From: Monosporascus cannonballus
Lineage: Eukaryota > Ascomycota > Sordariomycetes > Xylariales
DNA: 64,000 nucleotides
Direction: 5' to 3'
NCBI GenBank assembly: GCA_004154925.1
Contig: QJNS01000201.1
Coordinates: forward strand, 1-64,000
Shown here: one piece after another, positions 23,760 to 34,900 of the stretch
Layout of the letters: each line of letters starts with the position of its first letter
How positions within the stretch are numbered: the first letter of the stretch is position 1
The notes under the pieces: model-generated
Databases searched by the model: none
What the model was told of the DNA's origin: nothing
Seen by the model: the letters and a program-made list of their open reading frames with translations, nothing else
Translations under genes and position numbers: made by a program

Positions 23760-24780
23760 CAGTCCATTTATCAAGTCCCTGATAACCCGGATACGGAAAT
23801 AAAATCTAAGGAAAACAGGAATAATTTCGCCTTTTTTGAGAAAGATTTTTCGACGTCTAGATGCTATAAACGAACGCATTATTTAACTTAAAATGGATAA
23901 CACTAATTTTACGACGTTCTTTTAAGCCGCTCATAAAAAGCTTAAGGAAAAAAAAAACTTCCGAAATCGAAAAACTCTTTCGAACGAACGAAGTTATTTA
24001 GCTAAATTCTATTAAAAAACTAAAAAAAAAAATCCTTAAACCCTTTAAATTAAAATCTATTAACGGAAGCTTAATTACGTTATAACTATTTTAACCTAAT
24101 ATCGAATATACTTTAGATATTTTCTTATTCGGCTTATTATATTTATTATACGCGTCTAATTCGTTATCGAACGATTTACCGAAAATATAGTTATTCAATT
24201 CGAATTTATTATAAGGATGTATATTATTTTACTGATAAAAAAACCGGAAGTAATAAGAATTTATAACGATTACGAACAATTTGCACAAATATTAACGAAA
24301 ATTTTCGAAATAATAAATAATAAAAATAAAAGCCGAAATACAAATTTAATAATTATAATAAAAGAGATTGAGATCTAATTACGGCAATGCGTTTATTTAC
24401 CTAACATTTAAATTAAATCAATAACCGAAAATATTAGTAATTAATTTTTTTAATAACATAAAAAAGAAATACAAAAAAAGCCTTTCAAGTTTAATCAGCT
24501 TAATTATTTATTAAATTATATCGTTATAATGGTTAAAATTAACAATCGATAATATGCTTAACATACTAAAGGTACTAAATGAAAAATCATAATAAAATTC
24601 GATATACGACCAATACTTTTTACGATACAGAACCAGGACCCATAGAACTAAGAGTTACTTATAGGAAGAACGAGAACCAAATTAAATACTTTAATTACAA
24701 CAAAATGGGGCATAAGGCAGTATGGTATAAGGCACCTAAAAGATCTTATTAAAATAACTGAAAACCCGTACCCGAAAGAC
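23760..24780 (+). pseudogene. Gag of C-outer/C2
   Basis: The plus-strand frame aligns to the reversed C1 interior from 19990 leftward. It is alpha-helical and Lys-rich, with segments such as PEVIRIYNDYEQFAQILTK, and ends in a zinc-knuckle remnant at 24687-24728 followed by basic residues. Stops are TAA/TAG. Gag is expected to form the cytoplasmic virus-like particle; this copy is dead. Confidence 0.65.
24687..24728 (+). other. RIP-damaged gag zinc knuckle of C
   Basis: It reads YFNYNKMGHKAVWY. The CX2CX4HX4C spacing is intact and the His is kept, but all three Cys are now Tyr. Confidence 0.8.
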
Positions 24781-25367
24781 ATTCTAGAAAAAATCAAAGA
24801 AACGGAGATAAATCTATTAATATAATTCGAGCTAAGTACGTACCGAGCTTATCATAGCGAAAAATTTAATAAGGGATGCAAAAAGCCAGAAGATTAGCCG
24901 AGAAAGTGTCTAAATGACAATAAAACACCTTAAAGAAATATTTGAAAAAATACCAGAAATAAATAAAGGACGTTTATCCTGGAACCCAAGATCGACATAA
25001 CAAAAAGCATACTATATATTGCCGACAATAGGAATACCCTAATTATAAGGAATAAAAACGATATATTTACGAAAAGATTACCCGCGTATATTATAAAAGA
25101 TTCGATTTTCTAAACCGAACCAGAAATAACAAAACCAATACATAATAATGCCGGCATTCGCGATCCATGGCCCTAGAAAATAACATTTAGCAGCTGGCCG
25201 AAATAAAAAGCTAACCTGAAAAAGAATAATACCTATAGGAAAACCCCTTTTACTATTATAAGTAATATAACTATCAAACGGAAAAGGAATTGCATTAGTA
25301 TATAATAAAAAAGCATTACTAGAAAGCCATTACGAACTTTTATTTCTAATTAGCGTTTACGATAAAC

Positions 25368-25487
25368 TGTGATGATATGCACAGCTAGACCTTATAAGGT
25401 GGATTGGGGTGTCCAAACCTCAATTGAGGTTTAGAATTGTTGATCTGTTGATCTTGTGATTACCGTAGCATCCTCGCTTATCTTACA
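25368..25487 (+). mobile_element. Solo LTR-like insert, family E (120 bp)
   Basis: It runs TGTGATGATATGC to TTATCTTACA with perfect taaac duplication (25363-25367 and 25488-25492). The second copy is at 37999-38117. The ends are imperfectly palindromic. Confidence 0.88.
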
Positions 25488-27157
25488 TAAACCTAAATAA
25501 AACAAAGCTATTATTAAAAAAATACGTCAGTATAAAAAAGCACTTTAGAATAATAATTAGTATAATATATAATAAGCTACCGTTAAAACTATAGAAAATA
25601 ATTTACACAATAAGGAAAGAAATTAGAGGAAAATTAAAAATAATTAATACAGCTCGAAGGAATAATACGCTGATAATAATAACAAATATAACAACAACTT
25701 AACGCGTGGTGCATAAAAAGACAAAAAAGCGCAATAAACTCGAAAGAAAGTTAAAAGAAAAAGGTTACTTATAAAAAAGTCGTAAAATAACGAAATTTAA
25801 AAAATTAAAAAGAAACTCCTAAAAAAAGCTTTAAATACGATGGTTAAAACCGCTAATAATCTTATAACCTTAGATATACGAATTAGAACATATTAGTATA
25901 TCGCAATAATAGATTACGAAGTTCTAGGCGAAAACTATATCATACAAAATATAATTAACGTGCTTAAACTGCTATAAAAATATGAATTTAAATCTTACAA
26001 AGCAACGAATGCCGAAAAACAGGAATTCGGGTATAATAGAAAAGAAATTACGCGCGAAATTAATGATTTCAAAATGTTCGTCCAAAAACGATACCAAATA
26101 GTTAATTTCGATATTATTTTATTTGAAAATTAAGGTATCGTTTTGGGATTACCATAAATATGTTGATATAAAGTTTTGATTAACGAAAAAACTAGTTAAA
26201 TAAAGTTCGATTTATTTTTTTAGTAATCAACAGAAATAAGAATTAAGATCTTAATATTCGATCGAAAATGGCGACGAATATAGGAGTAAGAATATAACAA
26301 ATACCATATTACTCAAAGAGATAAAATATAAGAAAAACAATATGTATTAAAAAGATTCGACGCATTATTATTATCATCAGAACGAAATTAAGAAACTTAA
26401 ATAACGATTTAAAGTCCCAAGAGTTAGAAATTTAACTAATATGCTACCATAATACTATAAATATGAATAGCTTTTTCAGAAAAAGCTTTACATAAAGTTA
26501 TTAGAACATAACGAATAAGATTATGAAATAATCTTAAAAACAATTTTCAACGAAGTTTTATTTTATTTATAACCTTAGCGAAAATGAATTGCGCGTTTTT
26601 AGAGAATACCTGGAAAGTCGGTTACAAAAAGAATAGATTCGAGTTTCGAAGTTACTAATGAGATATCTTATATTTTTCGTATTTAAAAAAATGAAGAAAT
26701 TACGATTTATAGTTAATTATCGATAATTGAACAATATTACTATTAAGGATTGAATATTATTACTTTTAATTATAGAAATAAAGGACTAACTTTACGAAAT
26801 TAAACAATTTGTAACATTTCATTGTAAAAATAAAAATAACCTTATTAAGATTAAAACAAACATAAATAGAAAATAACTTTTAAAACGAAATACGGATTAT
26901 TTATGTACTTAGTTATACTAATAAGATTTACGAACGTATTAGCAATCTTTTAACGGATAATAAATTATATATTACGAAAATATTTTAATGTTTTTATCGT
27001 GTATTACTTCGATGACATTTTTATCTTTTCGAAAATAGAAAACACATATACAGAATACGTTTACAAAGTTCTTTAAGCTTTACAAGACGTAAGGTTGTTA
27101 ATTAATGCGGAAAAAAGTGAGTTTTATACATAAAAAGTAAAATATTTAGGACATATT

Positions 27158-27352
27158 TATGAGAATACAGCTCTTACGAGGCTGCGGCTGGTGTCCGACC
27201 AGCCACAGACCCACGCGCCAGTACAAATAACCATCTGGCAGCTAGTAAGAAACGCCAGATGGAAGTAACCTAATACACTCACTTCTTGGAATCTGCTCTA
27301 CGACTGGTCGGAGATCACCTCACCCCAGCTCACAGCTGTCTATTATCTTACA
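27158..27352 (+). mobile_element. Solo LTR, family A (195 bp)
   Basis: It runs TATGAGAATACAG to ATTATCTTACA. The perfect duplication atatt is at 27153-27157 and 27353-27357. It is largely unmutated and lies just after the RT active site of C. It is shorter than 217 bp because it has fewer internal repeat units. Confidence 0.92.
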
Positions 27353-28831
27353 ATATTATTACCCCAGGACATATTAGGATAAATCTAAAGAAAATCGCTG
27401 CAGTTACGAAATGCCAGACGTTTACTACGGTTAAGAAGGTATAGGCCTTTCTTGGATTCCCTAATTATTATTAGAAATTCATTTTAAATTTTAGCAAAAC
27501 AGCTATACCTTTAACTAACTTTATAAAGAAAAAGTAAAAGTACAGATAAACGCGAAAAATGAAAAAAAGGTTTCCAAGAAATTAATAATACAATTATTAG
27601 CAAATTAATGTTAATTATATACGATTTAATACGTTTCGTTAAGCTAAAAACCGATATTTCGGATTATGCTTTAAGCGTAATAATCGGATAACGAAAATAT
27701 TAGGGCGAATTATACCCTATTATAGTTTTTATATAAGCTAAAAGGAGTTAATCTTAATTATGGTATTCCAGATAAAGAATTTATAGCTATTATTATGGCT
27801 TTTCGAAAATTCAGATATTTTCTGAAGAAAAATTTGCATTAAATCAAGGTTCTTACAGATTATCAGAATTTTATCGGTTTTAGTACGACCAGGAAATTTT
27901 CAAAACGATAGTTTCGTTACGCGGAAAAATTAGCGAACTTTAACTTTGATATTATTTATAAAAAGGGCTTAAAAACGACAAAGCCGATGCTTTAAGCAGA
28001 CGACCAGACTTCGAACAAAAATTGGTTAAAATTAGTGATATAATCTTTAATATTATTATAAAAGAATATTTATGCCCATAATAAATTGCGATAATTCGGG
28101 CAATACCTTTTAATATGCATCAGAAAATCCAGCAGTATAATAACGGTCTTCTAGAAAATCAAAAAATAAACAAAATACAAGCTCCAAAAAAGTACCAGAG
28201 AAGTTTGATGCGAAAAATGCAAAAATATTAATTAAATAAACATCCAGGAATTTATAAAACCTTAAAAAGGTTATAACGAACCTACCAACTTCTAATAATA
28301 AAATCAACAGTATAAAAAATTATATAGTAATACGATATTTGCGCCAAAACAAAAGCTCGACGATATAAGCTATACGAAAAGTTACAGCTATTACTAATCG
28401 CAAAGCGATTATAGTATATAGTTATATTCGATTTTGTTATTAAACTTTCTATGTTAATAAATTTCGTTATAAAATATATTATAACAGTATTTTCGTAATC
28501 GTCGATCAATTCACGTAAGTTTTCTATTTTTATCATATTATTAAAACATAAACGCCAAATAAATGGCATATACTTTTTGATATATTTGTAATATTTCCGG
28601 ATTACTAAAAGAAATTATTTTAAATAAAAGATCAATATTTGTCTTTAAATTTTGAGAAGGCCATATAATAACAATTAACTTAAATTTTAAACGGTTTAAC
28701 GTATATAAATTTTAAACAGATAAATAAATAAAGCAAGTATATCAAATTTTGGAAATTTATTTACAAAATTATATTAATTATAAATAAAATAATTAAGTTA
28801 AAAAACTGATAATCGTATAACTGATATATTG

Positions 28832-29287
28832 AATTGAAGTAGACAGAAAATTGGTTTGATTAATGCGAATAAACAAGCTATGTTACGATTGTGAGATAAG
28901 CGAGCGCGCGACGCTAACCACAAGATTAAAAGATCAGCAATTCCAAACCCTTCTAGGCTATATCAGCAACTAGTTACTTTTCTTAATATTTGGAGACGTC
29001 TTATCAGGATATATGGGGTCCTGTTCTAGCCCTTTTTGGCTATAGAGGGCTGCGTTATCTCACAACGATACGGAAAGGGATTATCGAAGTGAAAAACTTA
29101 ATCCGATTATATTGATGATATTGAACCTCGATAACTGAAGTGGCAGAAACATGCTAAATGGTGATAGTAGTGGACGATGCCGGGGGGTTGAACCTATGGC
29201 GAAAAAGAACTCATTAATATATATGCGAAACCCGGGCTTTTTGATCAGCCGAGCCTGATTATGGGCGTAACACCCTGCCCCACTTTA
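28832..29287 (-). mobile_element. GC-rich insert G (LTR-like), boundaries uncertain
   Basis: Alignment with the C1 and C-outer copies shows extra sequence between about 28832 and 29287 in the integrase C-terminal region. A candidate 5-bp duplication atata is at 28827-28831 and 29282-29286, but AT-rich context makes this weak. Within it 28881-29272 has TGTTACG/CGTAACA inverted ends, and a purine-rich tract precedes it on the minus strand (GTGGGGCAGGG), like a PPT beside an LTR. It also reads as a long open minus-Q frame on the plus strand. It hosts insert F. A solo LTR with remnant interior is my best guess. Confidence 0.45.
28890..29064. mobile_element. Insert F (175 bp) with perfect 10-bp inverted ends
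   Basis: It runs TGTGAGATAA to TTATCTCACA with exact acgat duplication (28885-28889 and 29065-29069). The first 60 bp match the reverse of family E, the rest does not. It is GC-normal. It could be a MITE-like element or a solo LTR related to E. Confidence 0.85.
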
Positions 29288-29829
29288 ATATAAAATCAGT
29301 TAATACAAAAGTATTAAGATAATATTTACGAACGTCAACTTTGGTTTTACCCTTACCGTTTATAAAAAATACGTAATAACAGTTTAATTAATATTAAAAT
29401 AATTTTTATATTAAAATAACCCAAATAATTATATTAAGAAATACAAACAAAATTGGAATTCGTACGAAATTAATTAAATAAATAATTAATTAAAAAAGGT
29501 TAAAGGGATTAATTTTCGAAAAAAAGAGAAATGTTATATTTCGTTATAAATAATATTCAAAAAAAAACCTAATAACAAACATAATTTCATTTATATCGGT
29601 CAATATAAAATCGGTAAGAAAGTTTCAGAAAACAATTACCAATTAGAACTTTACCAAAAGTTAAATTTTATCTAATCTTTTATATTTTTTATTCGAGTTA
29701 ATAACGAATAAATTCAAAGTATAAATAGCACCGGATAACGTGTATATAAAGCATAATATAATGTACGAAATAAAAAATATATTCGATTTAACAAAAAAAC
29801 GGCCTTACTTAATACCTAATTAAGTGAAA

Positions 29830-30400
29830 AAAGCACTCGAATTTCGAAAATATTTGGAAACCTGCTAAGAATTTTACTAGCGCCTAGTATTTGTTAAGAA
29901 ACTTTTACTAGCAACGAAAGGCGCGCCTTAATTAACGATAAACCAATTAATAATATCGATTTTAAACCAGCCGGACGGAAACGCGGCCTATAACGTAATA
30001 ATTACGACGGTAGCTTTTAGCTATTTTTACTTTTGGCGCTTTTGTTTTTCCAATTCGTCTAATAATTAAATCTCCGTTACACTATAATAACATCTTTCGA
30101 ACGAACCAACGCCTTTTATTTACGTAAGCAAATAAAACGAAAAAGAATTTCGTTGATTTTGTCTTAATAACGACGTTAAGCATTAAAATAAAGCCGTTAA
30201 AGCTTTAATAATCGTTTTTTAATAAACGCTTTTTCGCGCTTTAAACGTTAATATTTTCGACGAATATTTTATAAAGAAAAAAGGTACGCCGGTACCATCG
30301 CAAAACCGACCTCGATTAACACCTTTCTTATATTTTAAAACGTTGTCTATTATTTTATATTTAATATTTTTCGAAAAGTAATAAAAATAATGGATAATTT
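29830..30400 (-). pseudogene. Antisense 3' ORF of C2
   Basis: On the minus strand, opposite to pol, a frame reads LKATVVIITL, then SGWFKIDIINWFIVN and ends with VSKYFRNSSAFF. It lines up with the tails of the other antisense copies (for example PKYFRNPDTFSI at 14385). The N-terminal zinc-cluster part is too damaged to read here. Confidence 0.55.
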
Positions 30401-30572
30401 CTTACTCGAATTCGTTAAAGATCTTTACGAAGTTAACGTAACGAATAATGATAGAACGAAAAATACGACGAGTTCTAAAAATACAAAACAATATAGTGAA
30501 GGAAATGAAAATTTAACTTACTAAACAAAAAAAAAGAATTTTAAAGGTAGGATTTTTGAGGAAAGGAAATCA

Positions 30573-30837
30573 TATTACGACATAATAAGTTCTAGCCTTA
30601 AAAAACGATTAAACAAAATAATACAAACCACCTTTTAAGTTACGTAACAGATAAGTATTATTAAGCTAATAATTACTAATAATCAATAACGATCCTAACT
30701 GATCGTAATTATTACCGGTTGCATAATTATAAATAATTAAACCAAAAATAGAAAAGGTCTATACGCTTATTATTTCTATAATTTAGATAGCACCAGCTTA
30801 TATTACAACTTCGTTACCCAAAATTCCTTTGGCATTA
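30573..30837 (+). repeat. Left part of C2 3' LTR (beta type)
   Basis: A purine tract GAGGAAAGGAAA (30558-30569) precedes TATTACGACA, a RIP form of TGTTACGACC. The U3 matches the beta type at 45469, not the alpha type of C-outer. It is split at 30838 by C3, and the rest is at 38241-38344. The matching beta 5' LTR is absent. Confidence 0.85.
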
Positions 30838-31206
30838 TGTGACGGCTAGACGGTTTAACCAACTATTAAACCTTACTCGTACGGGTTTATATTGGTAGGA
30901 GTATCGTGGAAGTTTCAGCAATAAATACATTAATATGTTACGTTTCTTAATATTAAGAATGCAGAAATTATATTAAAAATAATTAATATTAATAAGTATT
31001 ACAAACTAACATTATCTAGATTATGGAAATAATAAACGTATATATCCTTATTTTGGCCTAAGGTGCTTAAGCGGCTTAAAAGGTTTAAGGTGTTTGATAT
31101 CTTAAAATCTTTAAGCTGGTTATGTAAATTTTTAATTAGGGTCGGATTTTGTTTTCTTTATAGGTCCGACCGTCCGTAAAAAAACCAAAATCGTTAAGTT
31201 ATAACA
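30838..31206 (-). repeat. 3' LTR of C3
   Basis: It is 369 bp and starts TGTGACGGCTAGACGG. It is shorter than its partner in the U3 repeat region, consistent with loss of CTTAAG-type repeat units. Confidence 0.88.
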
Positions 31207-31383
31207 TAATCTTCCCCTTTTCAAAATCTTTATCTCTAAAGATTAAATTATTTATTTCTCAGTTTAATAAATAACTTCCCCCCTTTTATATCTATTATAT
31301 CGGGCCGTATTAAAAGGTTTCGTTTTCGTAAGCGTATTAATATTTTTATTTTTTTAAAACGTATTAAACGTTTTGGTTTTAAA

Positions 31384-31917
31384 ATGCCTTTTTATTTTCG
31401 TTATAAAAAAGGTATAACATGTAAGGTTGCTCGGGGTTTTCTAAAATATGCGCGTTATATCTATTATGGCTACCCTTATAATGTTTTCGATTCTTTAAAA
31501 ATTATATATCAAAAACTTCTTAATAAAAAGAATCGTTTAAAACATAAAAAAAAAGTCAACTTGTAAAATATTACAAACGGTTACCAATAAGCTGGACTAT
31601 TTGCAAAAGCAAAAACGATTACTTCGTTACTGTAATATTAAGATGTTCCGTCGAATATTAAGGATACGGAGGTTATAAAAAAGTTCGAATGTTTGAAATA
31701 AAAATAACAGCGGTTAAAGACCGCGATCACAGCAATCATATTAACGCAGACCGTAAATCCGGTTAATTGGTTAAATACTGAGCTTACCGACTGATTAATT
31801 ATTAACCAAGGTATATTCTTTGCCGCTAGTAAAAGTTCTTTAGTAGGCGTTAAGCGCCAATAAGATTTTTGACAAGTTCTCAGATATTTGCGGAATCCGG
31901 GTATTTTTTCCATTTAA
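31384..31917 (+). pseudogene. Antisense 3' ORF of C3
   Basis: The plus-strand frame from ATG 31384 to TAA 31915 is opposite to pol. The first 60 codons are fully open and carry Y-x2-Y-x5-C-x8-Y-x2-Y-x6-Y, the zinc-cluster-like pattern with five of six Cys turned to Tyr and the first inter-motif spacer one residue shorter. A Lys-rich coiled-coil-like stretch, an ATT-rich middle and the tail LRYLRNPGIFSI follow. It is the clearest sister of 13843-14385. Confidence 0.65.
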
Positions 31918-34900
31918 TTAAGTACTGGGTAAATCCGTTTTATTTTCGTATATCGAGGATTCTTTTCACCTTGTATATCGTATCGTTTTTTATTTCCACC
32001 TATCTTAATTTGGGTTATACGCGCTTTAATTGTATATGCCGTTAATTCGATTAAGGAAATTTGAAAAACTGAAGAAAATGTAACTTTTGGTAAAAGTTCC
32101 GATTAATAATTATTTTTTAAGATTTTTTAGTGATTTTGTATAAGTCTATATATTTGAAATCGAGTTTTTTATTGGGCTTTTTTTGTTTAAATATTTTTGG
32201 TGGCGAAATAAACAATTTCCTTTTTTTCGAAAGTTAATCTTTTTAACCGTTTTTGATTATAATATTTGCTCATCTGATTTTGTACGAATTCTAATTCTAT
32301 TTTCATTTCCTGGTATAATTATTTAAACTGTTTTGACGTAAGGATTATTTTGACGTTAATTAAACCGTCGTTAGGTAACTTTTTGTAAACTTTTAGAATA
32401 AAACCAAAGTTTAAATATGCTGAAATTATTTTAATAGCTTCGTAATAATTGGCATTATAAGTTAATTAAATAATAAATAGTTTTTTAACCCAGTTATTCT
32501 GTTCGTAATTGATGTAATACCGTAAATAGGTTTCCAAAATTTAGTTCGTTCGTTTTGTTTGTTTATCTGTTTATGGTTAAAACATGCTTGATAACTTATA
32601 ATTTAGGCCGATCTATGTTATAAGGCCTTGCTAAAACCTAGATGTAAATATTGATTCTTTATGTAAAATACTTTTAATTAATAATTCGTATATGCTGAAA
32701 ATGTGCTTGAAAAAAATGTATACTATTTATTCGGCATTTATATCCTTGTGACAAAATTAAAAATTAAAAAATATCCTAAATCGATTAATAATAACGAAAA
32801 TGCTATTATAATATATTTTTGTCACTAGATTTTCAAATAAAGAAAGTTTAATAATAAAATCCATAATAATTGAATCCTATAATTTTTCTAAGATTAATAA
32901 CAGTTGTAATTTTTCGTATAGTTTATGTCGTTATATCTTAGCCTTATTACAAAGGTCGTATTATCGTCATATTTTTAAACCGTTATGTTTATTGTAGGAA
33001 AGAAAATATGTACGTTAAAATCGTTTTAAAGTTTTATGGATCCCTGGGTGTCTATATAGCTGGTATTTATATATTTCTTACACCAAGTCCTTTTGATGTT
33101 TTGCTAGAACTTATATTTTATTTGTTTTTTTACTTCTTTAGGAGACCGTTGTTATATTGCTGGATTTGCTGATATATATCAAAAGTTACTACCTAAATTA
33201 TTATAATTAGTCGCAAGCGTATATCCTCTTTTGTAATAGTATTTAAAATTATATGGCTGATTTTGATTAATTTTCTTCGAAATTTGGTTACCTATTTAAA
33301 ATATCGATTTTGCCATTTTTTAAATTTTCTTTATAAATAATAACGAAATTAAATTTTTCCAATTTCTTTACGTATCTTAATTATCGCCTGATAAATTCTC
33401 TGATTGTAATAAAATGGATAAGATTTTAGTAATCCGTATAAACCTTAACCTGGTGAAAGTTACTTTTTAAAAAGTATTTAAATTTTCGAAATGTTATAAT
33501 AATGGCCATAAACTCCTTATTTAGAATACCGTAATTAAGTTCTGCTTTCTTTAGTTTAAACGAAAAGAATATAATAGGATATAGTTTGCTTTAATTATTT
33601 CGTTATCCGATTATTATACTTAATACGTAATTCGAAATATCGGTTTTTAGCTTAACAAGGCGTACTGGATCGTATATGATTAATACTTGCTTACTAATAA
33701 TTATATCCTTAATCTTTTAAAACGCTTTTTTAAGGCGTCCATTTAAATTCTTTTTGTAAGATTAATGAAGCGTATAATTTTTTTAAAGCTCCGAATAAAT
33801 TTTCTATAATAATTAGCAAATTCAAGGAATATTTATATCTTTTTAACCGCAATTGCAATTTGTTACGCTATAATTGTGGCAATTTTCAATGGATTTATTC
33901 TGATACATCTTAACGTAATAATATATCCTAAATATTTTATTTTTTCATACGTGGAACTAATTTCTTTTTGCGTTAATAAATCATTTTACGTTTTGTAAAG
34001 CTTAAAAAACTTTATAAATATATCCTACATATGCTTTTTCCGTTTCTAAAAAAATAAGAATGTCGTCGTGTTAGCAAACGACGAAAATATCAAGGTATTC
34101 TCGTAACATCTAATTAACCATTTGTTGGAAGGTTATTGATACGCTCGTAAGTCCTATTAATATAACTAAATACTTAAATAGTCTGTATTTCGTTTTAAAC
34201 GTTATTTTTTATTTATATTCTTTTTTAATCCAGATAAAGTTATATTTATTTCTAAGATCCAATATTATGAACTATTTGATTTCGTAAAGCCGGTTTTTTA
34301 TTTCTGTGATTAGGGATAATGGTGTTCGATTCTTGACACTGATATCGTTCAGTTATTAATAGTTAATTATAAGTCGCAATTTTTCGTTTTATTTTGGTAC
34401 GAAAAATACTAGATATCTCGTTAGTAACTTCGAAAGTCAAATCTGTAACGAACCTGTTATACATCCACCTGGAGGTATGAGCAGTATCCGAAATGGGGTC
34501 TTGATTTGCAGGTAACAATAGGGCGAAGAATGATTCAGGGGTCTGTTCGTTAAAGAGATTTGAAGACTCTTCCCTCAACTAGAGAACGGTGCAGTTGCCT
34601 CTGGATTGAGAGCTTAGATTGATAGCTAAGGAGCGAAACTAAGTAGGTGCTATTTACATGAGAGATCGATCCATTATATATCCCAATTCCTAAAGTGAGT
34701 GTGTCACTTCTCTGTCCGTCCTCTGGAACGTCTCTGGAGTGTCTCCGTGGTGTCTCTGAACGGTCTCTGTGACAGCCACAGAGACCATTATTTTTACCGA
34801 GGTTCACCCGGCGGGACCCAGGTTCTTCCCCACCCGGGAGAGCTTTTCTGATTCGTAACAAAATCCATCCTTTTTGTAACCGATTTTCTAGGTATTCTTT

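Larger units (their letters stand above)
25493..29830 (+). pseudogene. Pol (RT, RNase H, integrase) of C-outer/C2 chimera
   Basis: The RT fingers/palm start around 26690 (EEIRFIVNYR, NNITIKD). The active site YFDD is intact at 27005-27016 in YYFDDIFIFSK. After a solo A LTR (27158-27352) the frame resumes with the connection and RNase H region (AFLGFPNYY near 27440). Integrase follows to about 29830, interrupted by the G and F inserts at 28830-29285. Stops are nearly all TAA/TAG. Which part belongs to C-outer and which to C2 cannot be told, because the crossover between them is seamless. Confidence 0.75.
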
